The notes beneath the pieces were generated by a model, which worked only from the letters and a program-made list of their open reading frames with translations, did not search any database and was not told where the DNA came from. DNA of 19,379 nucleotides from contig JAAAJB010000640.1 of NCBI GenBank assembly GCA_016098155.1, positions 1 through 19,379 of the forward strand, written 5' to 3'. The position numbers and the translations under genes were made by a program. How positions within the stretch are numbered: the stretch's first letter is position 1; every line of letters starts with the position of its first letter. Source of the DNA: Actinomortierella ambigua (taxonomy: Eukaryota; Mortierellomycota; Mortierellomycetes; Mortierellales; Mortierellaceae). Of the stretch, positions 12,656 through 19,379 are shown piece after piece.

Positions 12656-12759
12656 GTGTTTTTTTTTTTTAAATGGGAACAACGGTTTCTATTGTATTAT
12701 ATGTTGGTTGTCCGATACAATGGCAGAGAGAAGCTCGTCTACTGAGGATAGAGAGATGC

Positions 12760-12890
12760 TTAGAAGAGGATGACAGACCAGCACTTGTCGGCATTCATCT
12801 TCTTGGCCCATCGCGGAGTCCTTCTTGGCCACCCACTTGTTGCAGTTGGGCAGCTCGCCGTAGCAGGATGTTTTTAGTTCATTAAAGCCG
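12760..12890 (-). pseudogene. Possible frameshifted remnant of a small cysteine-containing protein
   Basis: On the minus strand one frame reads TSCYGELPNCNKWVAKKDSA down to about 12811, and the next frame then reads WAKKMNADKCWSVILF followed by TAA at 12762-12760. Each part looks like real protein and together they would make a plausible C-terminus, but a one-step frame change at about 12811-12816 separates them. No clear start or promoter was found. It could be a decayed gene, the end of a gene with an unseen splice, or chance. No function is offered. Confidence 0.22.
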
Positions 12891-13146
12891 TAACCCATCC
12901 ATTTTGAGAGATTCAAAACTCGCGCCTAACACCTCAGACTGTTGTGTGGCTGCGACTCAGTTCATGTGAGCTTGATTTCCAGCAGGTTTCACCAAATGCA
13001 ATTATGATCTAATTATGTCATGTCGCGGTGGGTCGCTCCTCTTTAAAAATGACTGCCACAAGTCTCTCGTTTCTTTCTCTCTCACATCACTCACACACAC
13101 CCTCATTCATACACAAACACAAAGCTTCCAGCCTCTCTTGTCATCT

Positions 13147-13516
13147 GTAAGTAAGGTCACAGAGTTTCTTTTGAAAAAGCTCCACTTGATCTCTTGTGTT
13201 TACACACATGCACACTGGAGGAGAGTTACGCAAATACACACGTTGAGCTATGATTTCGTAATCCCCTCTTCAAGGATGGTCAATGCTCTGTTGTAGTACA
13301 ACACTAGTGCGTTTGGGGGAGGGTGGGAGGCCGTTAGGGATGCTTACAGGGTGCGTGTCCGCGCATACTATTGCCTACCCACTATCTCACTATGATGACA
13401 CCCCCCTTCCCCCATTTAAGATAAATACACTTGGAGCCCCAAAAAAAACCACCTGCCTACGACTCTGCGTCCGTCACACCGCTAATCCCTTCTTCTTGAC
13501 TACTTCCCCTCCACAG
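13147..13516 (+). other. Probable leader (5' UTR) intron of the HAM1-like gene
   Basis: A consensus donor GTAAGT at 13147 follows a CT/CA-rich leader, and a pyrimidine-rich acceptor CCTCCACAG ends at 13516, six bases before the chosen ATG. The stretch between has stops in the frames that would matter. Leader introns are common in fungal genes. Transcript data would settle it. Confidence 0.5.
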
Positions 13517-13522
13517 CGCCCC

Positions 13523-16500
13523 ATGTCATACGCAGACAATTCATACACCGGCACGCTGCCGCCGATGCCAACTGAGCAGCCCCCCGTTCCACCCAAACAA
13601 CAGCAGTTCCAGCAGCCCGATTTAGCAATGGACCCCAACACGGACCCCACCCTTCTCTCCACCATGCAACCCATCCACCAACCTGGCTACCAGACCAACC
13701 AGCAACTGCAACCACCTATCCACTACCAACCCCCTCTCCCAGCTGGTACAGCTCAGCAACAGCAACAGCAGCAGCCTGTCCAGTCATCGCTCCCACACCA
13801 GACACTGCCTGCTCAAGACGCGTACCATCTCGAGAAGCTTCGCAGGGAACAGCAAGCACAGCAGCCGATGCAGCAGCAGCCGATGCAACAGCAGCCAATG
13901 CAACAGCAGCCAATTCAACAGCAGCAGGTGCAACAGCAACAGATGCAACAGCAGCAGATGCAACAGCAGCCCTATAGGACACTCGACCCCAACCAAACTA
14001 GTACATCGAACGTCCCCCCAGTGGTTCGTAATCAACATCAAAAGGTGGTTGAGCAACTCCCGGCTGCGACCTTGAATGATCCTAATCACCCAGAATCGCT
14101 TCCAACCGAGTACAAGGTCGCTCCACGCACACTCGAACGCGCCACTGACATTGACCAGCATTACAAGCACGAACGCGACCGTCGCATCGCCGGCGGCGCT
14201 ACTTCCGCCGCTGCCGCTGCCAAGGGACTTCCCCAGCCTCCCCAGCCAAACGCGGGTCAGCCTTTCAGCAGCCGCGCCCAAGTGTCTCCAGCGACACAGA
14301 GACCAGTCACCAACACCGGCAACGTCCAGAAACCAAAATTGTTTCAGGTTGTCCAAGCGCTCATTCAGGGTCGATTGCCCACCAACGCCCAGCTGGACCA
14401 TTTCCTCACCCGTGCGATGACATCGCCTTCGATGGAGGCTCGAGCGCACATGCTCAGCCCTGATGGACAGGCGCTGTATGAGGACCTGAAGCGGCTGCTC
14501 CAAACGCTGCGTGGCGTCATCTACGAGAAGAATGAGCAAGAGCTCTTCCAGAACCTGATCTACCACTGCCAATCGGCGACCGACACCGTCGCGGCCAAGC
14601 AACCGTCTGTCTCGGCCCAGGCAGTAGGCATCGACGCATCGACGTCCAAGACTGCCCAGAATGACGCCAAGGAGATCCTCGAGCGACTGGTGACTGTTGC
14701 CAAGCTGGTCACGACCAATGCCGAGTTCCGCTCGGTCTTGAGCGAGTTAACCGACCTGGCCCGAGAGATCTTTGGCGAGGGCGCCGATAAGCTGAGCGCC
14801 CAGGCGAAAATCGCAGGCGAGAAGCTCGGTGCTCAGGCTCAGAGCACCTCCCAGCAGATCGCCGACGCGGCCCAGAACAACCAGGGTCGCATCCAGCAGA
14901 ACATTCAGGCCGCCACTGATCAGATCCAGGAAACCCTGGGGCAGGCACGTGATGGGGACACTGAGGGCCTCCGCGCGACCCGCGATGATTTGACGAGACA
15001 GAGCAGTTCGCAGTATGAAACTGGTAAGTTGTTGTTCTTCCCCCTCCCCCTCCCCCTCATCTCTCCTTCAACACCAGGCCACATGAATAGCTTCTGTTTC
15101 GTCACTCCTCATTCTTACCTTTTTTTAAAAAAAAAAAAAATCTCTCTATGGCGACAACACGATTTATTAAGCCAGGAAGCAGGCAGCTGAAGCCCGAGCC
15201 AACTTGACCAAGCAAGCTCAAGACGCCCAGGCCAAGGCCAAAGACAAGGCTGTACAGCTACAGTCCGACGCCAAGGTCTACGCCGGAGAGAAGATGCCGC
15301 CCGAACGTCGCCAGGCTCTGGTCGAGCGACTCAAGATCGTGTTGGGCCAGATCCAGGCCGACCCACAGTACCAAACGGCCATCGATTCAATCATCGGACT
15401 TTTGCGCGCTTGGCGCCAGCGTGCCGAGAGCCCGCGCCAGAACCTTGCAGGCGAGGCGTCCAAGATCACTGAAGGTAAATTCTAGATCTGTGTTTTTTTT
15501 GGGATATCTGGACAATCTTCTTTCCCAGTTTCGCGCCATTTAGCTGACCCCCTCCCTCCTCCCTCTACTTCCCTCAACACAAAAAACGTTTTTCATGATC
15601 AAACACCCTCCGAACTCGAGCCTCTGTTTCCAAAAAAAAACAAAAAAAAAAAAAAACCACTAGATGCCAATGTCAATGCTGCTGCAGTCGAGTTCAAGGT
15701 ACTCCTACAGCGATGGGCCCAAGGCTACTCTCTCGACCCGCTGATCAACCAAATCCAGTGGCTGTGGGAAAAGGCCCATCAAGACCCCGAGCTACGCCAG
15801 TACCTCGACAACATCTCGCACTTTGTGTCCAAGGCCGTCCGGGAGCCCAACTACGTGACGAATGGGCCAGTCCTCCAGGCGGACACGGACCAGTTGATCG
15901 ACCAAGGGCAAGCGCTGATGAACGTCAAGTACCGTCCCGAGACCGAGTCCCTGGTGCAGGAGGCGCGCACGTTTGTGGATCTGCTCAACACGGACCCACG
16001 ATCACGTGAGGTGTCAGAACGGATCCAGGGTCTGGCCAAGGATCTGCTGTATGACAAGAAGGGACAGTTGGCGTTCAAGGTACACCTGTTGGAGGATATG
16101 CGGTACGTGCTCTTGCCGGCGTTGCTCGAGTCGTTCGAGTCGATCCCGATCCCGCGGATTGAGTATGCGGATCTGAAGGTCGATCTCATGTTGGACAATA
16201 TGATCCTGGTCGCGACCGATTTGATGCCGCGCCTGTGCGAGATGGCGATGCACAACACCATTCGCATGTTGCCCCGCAACAACAGCCCGTCGTCGTCGTC
16301 TTCGAATGCGTCTCCTTCTTCGCGAGACGCCCAGGGTGGGTATGAGCATAATTTCAAGGTGTTGATTGCTGGCGTTCAGGCCAACCTGAAGAACATTGAG
16401 TATGCGATCCACACAAAGACCGGCTTCAAGGTGAAGGATCATGGTCGAGCTGATTTGTTGCTCGGAAAAAAGGGAGTCGATGTCATGATCCATGGCGTCA

Positions 16501-17294
16501 ATTCTCACAAGGCAGGCGAGGATGATAACGGCACGTCGCTGATCACGTTCAAAGACGTGAGTGTCAAGATCCACTCCTTGAATATCAAGGTGCACAAGTC
16601 GGATCACAGGTATGTCCTTTGCATCTCAATTTGCTAGGGAGGGAGCTCAAGGGTGCGTGAGTGAGTGAGGGATAGATGGAATGGGTGGGAAAAGGGATCG
16701 ATGATAACCCATTCTGACTTTTTTTTTTCGCCTCTCTATTGTCACTTACTCCTGGATTTTCCTCACCAAATTAAACCAAACACACAAACACACACACATA
16801 ATAGGGTCCTTCTGGCGTTTGCACAGCCCTTCATCAAGACGGCAGTCAAGCGAGCCATTGCGAAATCAATCGAGACCCAACTCCGCGAGGCACTCGTCCG
16901 GGGTGACAAGGTGTTGGCGACGTCGATCCGCGACCAGCGGATCAAGACCGGCAAGAACACGGCCGGTGCCCTCGTCGACACTCTCACATCCTTTGTCACC
17001 TCCAAGGTCCACCCAGACGAAAAGGCAAAGGCCGCCCAGCAGCGCCAGAGCCAGCGTGGTCATTACGATCGCACCTCCCATGTCGTCTTTGACCGCGAGG
17101 GTCTACAGGTGCTGGACCCCATCAAACACACCGAGCTCAAGGTCGGCGCACCTTTGCTCGAGGACCCGAACGAGATGGCGGCCATGGGTGTCAAGGCTCC
17201 GTGGATCAGCACCGCTTTTAATATGCATCCCCGACGCATGCCCGAGCGCGAGACGATGCCTGGCATGCGCCAGCCACGCCAGGTCTTGGTGTGA
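13523..17294 (+). CDS. HAM1-like protein (HAM1 N- and C-terminal domain type), four exons
   Basis: Exons 13523-15023, 15187-15474, 15664-16609 and 16805-17294 join in frame to 1074 aa; introns of 163, 189 and 195 nt are GT-AG. The N-terminal 270 residues are Pro/Gln-rich and disordered, with polyglutamine and repeated MQQQP blocks (about 114-150). From K270 (KPKLFQVVQALIQGRLPTNA) the sequence resembles the fungal HAM1_N/DUF5923 region, and the last 250 residues (SVKIHSLNIKVHKSDHR, then VLLAFAQPFIKTAVKRAI) resemble HAM1_C/DUF4449, which I recall as a BPI/TULIP-type lipid-binding fold. The Neurospora namesake is linked to hyphal fusion. An Ala/Gln/Lys-rich amphipathic stretch (about 420-540) resembles LEA-like helices and may lie on membranes. 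The start at 13523 was preferred over an in-frame ATG at 13283 because the added stretch is unlike protein and contains the probable leader-intron acceptor. The family call is from memory. Confidence 0.82.
13862..13972 (+). repeat. Coding CAG/CAA repeat with 15-bp MQQQP period
   Basis: Blocks of ATGCAACAGCAGCCA type (15 bp) recur about seven times inside the HAM1-like gene, giving MQQQP, PIQQQ and VQQQQ variants. CAA and CAG are mixed, which tends to limit slippage. A shorter glutamine run lies at about 13754-13777. Confidence 0.9.
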
Positions 17295-17680
17295 AGACAA
17301 GATAAGAAAGAGTAACCCCCTCTCCCCACCCTCAGTATTTTTTTTTTTTTAGGATTTGTAGTGACTATAATAATTGATTCCTTTAGTAAAGAGAGCATTT
17401 CTGTATTGATTACTGCTGCTGTGTAAAACCATCAGAGAGAGGAAGAGAGGTCAAAAGTTAACCATTTCAACAATCCAATACCCATTCAGATCCGTGGATC
17501 ATCATGAGCAAAAAAAAATCTTGGCGAAAGGGAGGGGGAGGCAGGACGGTTAGGCGCTATTTCACAGAGCAATGGAGAAGTTGGTTAGCCAGTGTAGAAA
17601 TTTCATAGCTCCCTTTCAAAGCACGTTTCCCCCCCCCCGGTCATCCTTTCACCCCTTCAATCACACAAAAAAAATACTTA
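17295..17680. other. Region between convergent genes
   Basis: About 385 bp between the stop of the HAM1-like gene (plus) and the stop of the serine-rich gene (minus). It holds both 3' ends: a 12-nt T run at about 17339-17350, A/T-rich sequence at 17370-17395, and a 10-nt C run at about 17629-17638. On the minus strand a possible terminal intron of the serine-rich gene starts at 17679 (see findings). No separate gene was recognised. Confidence 0.5.
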
Positions 17681-19379
17681 CTAGGGATCCAACAATACCG
17701 CAGCAGCCTCGGTAGCATCGATGAGCAACGTGTGGTCCTCATTTGTGCAGACACAAGTCATCCTCACTCCAGGTAAGATACAGACTTCGCAGTCCGTCTT
17801 CTCGTCATGCGCCGTACACTCGTTCAGGGCGGTCATGAAATTGTTCGCTTCACAGACGGAGGTACAAGCGTGGCTGAACGACTGGCAAGGCTCATTGGGG
17901 TCCTTCTCGTACGGTGATTGGTACAGGACGGCCTTGTTGACCTCCACAGGCTTGACCACCACAAGCGTCGACATCACAGCGCTCACAGAGCTCACTGTCA
18001 CCGTCTCCACGTCGTGGACGAGCACGCTCGAGACGTGCGTCGCCACCGACGTCACCACCTTGGGCGTCGTCACCACCACCGTCGCAGCGGGAGACGCGCT
18101 CGGGATGACTGTCACCGTGTGCACCACTTCCCGGGGCACAAGCGTTGTCTCGACCAGCGTGGTGTCGGGATCCGTGACGACTACCGCGGAGTGGGCCACC
18201 GATGTCGACCGCACGTGCACAATGGTCGTCTCCTCCGTCGTCGTCGCTGTCACTGACGCCGTCACCGATCCTGTTGTCGAGTCCGTGGCTGTATCAGACG
18301 TGGGTGGTGACGAAAAGGATGGCGACCCTGTCGGCGACGAAGGAGTGCTATTCTCAGTTGAACCCGATTCCGAACTAGTCGGCACACTGGTGGCGGAAGA
18401 AGGAGATGCGGACGATGGCTGTGCGCTACCGCTGGCCGAGGCACTTGAAGGTGACGCACTAGGAGACGCAGATGACTGCTGCTCCGTGCTGCTCGCCGAT
18501 GCAGACGATGGCTGTTGGGTAACGCTCGCGGATCCGCTAGGTGACGAAGAAGGCGATGCAGACGATGGCTGTGCGCTACCGCTGGCCGAGGCACTTGAAG
18601 GTGACGCACTTGAAGACGCAGATGATTGCTGCTCCGTGCTGCTCGCCGATGCACTTGACGCTGAAGGCGACACCGATGCAGACGATGGCTGTTGTGTAAT
18701 GCTCGCAGATCCACTAGGCGAAGACGAAGGGGACGCGGACGATGGCTGTGCGCTACCGCTGGCCGAGGCACTCGAAGGTGGGGCACTAGGAGACGCAGAT
18801 GACTGCTGCTCAGTGCTACTCGCCGATGCACTTGACGATGAAGGGGACGCGGATGCAGACGATGGCTGTTGTGTAACACTTGCAGATCCACTAGGCGACG
18901 AAGAAGGCGATGCAGACGATGGCTGTGCGCTACCGCTAGCCGAGGCACTTGAAGGTGACGCGCTTGGAGACGCAGATGATTGCTGTTCCGTGCTGCTCGC
19001 AGATGCACTTGACGCTGAAGGGGACACCGATGCAGACGATGGCTGTTGTGTAATGCTCGCAGATCCACTAGGCGAAGACGAAGGGGATGCAGACGATGGC
19101 TGTGCGCTACCGCTCGCCGAGGCACTTGAAGGTGACGCACTAGGAGTCACAGATGATTGCTGCTCCGTGCTGCTCGCAGATGCACTGGACGCTGAAGGGG
19201 ACACCGATGCAGACGATGGCTGTTGTGTAACACTTGCAGATCCACTAGGCGAAGACGAAGGGGACGCGGACGATGGCTGCGCGCTACCGCTGGCCGAGGC
19301 ACTTGATGGTGAGGCACTTGGGGACGCAGATGACTGCTGTTCCGTGCTGCTCGCCGATGCACTCGATGCTGAAGGCGAC
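17681..19379 (-). CDS. Serine-rich tandem-repeat protein with an eight-cysteine C-terminal domain (partial, N-terminus off the right edge)
   Basis: The frame is open from the right edge (first full codon 19378-19376) to TAG at 17683-17681, giving 565 visible residues. Three parts: (a) a Ser/Ala/Pro repeat region of 59-residue units such as SASSTEQQSSASPSASPSS; (b) a Thr/Val-rich stretch (about plus 17930-18330) with patterns like TVTVSSVSAVMSTLVVV; (c) a cysteine domain spaced C-x6-C-x3-C-x11-C-x8-C-x2-C-x8-C-x-C (about plus 17740-17893). The composition is that of an O-mannosylated, secreted or wall-bound fungal protein, and eight cysteines suggest four disulfides in an extracellular domain. 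The signal peptide would be outside the window. The C-terminus is not hydrophobic enough for a GPI signal. The cysteine spacing does not fit CFEM, and I do not recognise the domain. The stop overlaps a splice donor, so the true end may differ by a few residues. Confidence 0.8.
   Translation of the reverse strand, partial: SPSASSASASSTEQQSSASPSASPSSASASGSAQPSSASPSSSPSGSASVTQQPSSASVSPSASSASASSTEQQSSVTPSASPSSASASGSAQPSSASPSSSPSGSASITQQPSSASVSPSASSASASSTEQQSSASPSASPSSASASGSAQPSSASPSSSPSGSASVTQQPSSASASPSSSSASASSTEQQSSASPSAPPSSASASGSAQPSSASPSSSPSGSASITQQPSSASVSPSASSASASSTEQQSSASSSASPSSASASGSAQPSSASPSSSPSGSASVTQQPSSASASSTEQQSSASPSASPSSASASGSAQPSSASPSSATSVPTSSESGSTENSTPSSPTGSPSFSSPPTSDTATDSTTGSVTASVTATTTEETTIVHVRSTSVAHSAVVVTDPDTTLVETTLVPREVVHTVTVIPSASPAATVVVTTPKVVTSVATHVSSVLVHDVETVTVSSVSAVMSTLVVVKPVEVNKAVLYQSPYEKDPNEPCQSFSHACTSVCEANNFMTALNECTAHDEKTDCEVCILPGVRMTCVCTNEDHTLLIDATEAAAVLLDP
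18478..19379 (-). repeat. Coding tandem repeat, 177-bp period (59 residues)
   Basis: The block coding TQQPSSAS recurs on the plus strand at about 18513, 18690, 18867, 19044 and 19221, each step exactly 177 bp. Units are highly alike in DNA, with scattered differences such as Val/Ile before TQQP. The array continues past the right edge. The innermost unit, next to the Thr/Val-rich part, is short by 27 bp and then decays. Confidence 0.93.

Larger units (their letters stand above)
12656..13522. other. Intergenic region and 5' leader upstream of the HAM1-like gene
   Basis: About 870 bp. After the PPR-like stop there is a 12-nt T run (12660-12671), possible transcript-end context. A coding-like minus-strand remnant lies at 12760-12890 (separate entry). 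From about 13040 the sequence looks like a promoter and leader: a TTTAAAAA element, then a CT/CA-rich stretch, then a probable leader intron. Confidence 0.55.

Noticed and set aside
13283..13522. Earlier start for the HAM1-like protein at the in-frame ATG 13283
   Set aside because: The added 80 residues are not protein-like and hold a strong splice acceptor at 13516; they fit a leader intron better.
13784..14602. 272-aa minus-strand frame opposite the glutamine-rich part of the HAM1-like gene
   Set aside because: Its long leucine stretches are the antisense of CAG/CAA codons; it has no domain of its own and lies wholly in a real exon.
17725..17895. CFEM domain call for the eight-cysteine region
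   Set aside because: The number of cysteines fits but the spacing does not, so no CFEM label was given.
18262..19362. His/Arg/Leu-rich minus-strand frames in the serine-rich array
   Set aside because: These are shifted readings of the 177-bp repeat. The serine-rich frame continues into the cysteine domain and has the composition of a known protein type.
18478..19379. CRISPR array or satellite DNA
   Set aside because: The repeats are contiguous, in frame and coding, with no unique spacers, and the genome is eukaryotic.

Overview
The window reads as nuclear DNA of a filamentous fungus. Genes have several short GT-AG introns (83 to 393 nt, donors mostly GTAAGT/GTATGT, CTAAC-like branch sites). 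Two nuclear genes carry mitochondrial presequences, and there is a fungal HAM1-type gene. A protein kinase joined to Sel1-like sequence, next to a large F-box/LRR gene and serine-rich repeat proteins, points to an early-diverging lineage, most likely Mortierellomycota (inference, not proven). No mobile element, CRISPR array, rRNA or convincing tRNA was seen.

Layout: (1) 1-1177, minus, kinase with C-terminal Sel1-like sequence, cut by the left edge. (2) 1571-3649, minus, 692-aa F-box/LRR protein. (3) 4204-7049, minus, seven-exon mitochondrial dihydrolipoamide dehydrogenase of 507 aa, the surest call. (4) 7596-8567, minus, unrecognised 323-aa protein built of thirteen roughly 23-residue repeats. 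(5) 9201-12655, plus, three-exon 1068-aa mitochondrial PPR-like protein. (6) 13523-17294, plus, four-exon 1074-aa HAM1-like protein with a glutamine-rich N-terminus and a probable leader intron. (7) 17681-19379, minus, serine-rich 59-residue-repeat protein with an eight-cysteine C-terminal domain, cut by the right edge.

The genes do not form one pathway. Two act in mitochondria: the E3 subunit of the 2-oxoacid dehydrogenase complexes, and a probable organelle RNA-handling protein. The kinase and the F-box protein are regulatory, the HAM1-like protein is probably a lipid-binding or membrane-associated factor, and the serine-rich protein is probably at the cell surface. Genes 4 and 5 are divergent across about 630 bp and may share a promoter region. 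Genes 6 and 7 converge.

The least explained items are the 23-residue repeat protein, the eight-cysteine domain with its 177-bp repeats, a stop codon lying inside a consensus splice donor in gene 7, and a frameshifted coding-like remnant at 12760-12890.
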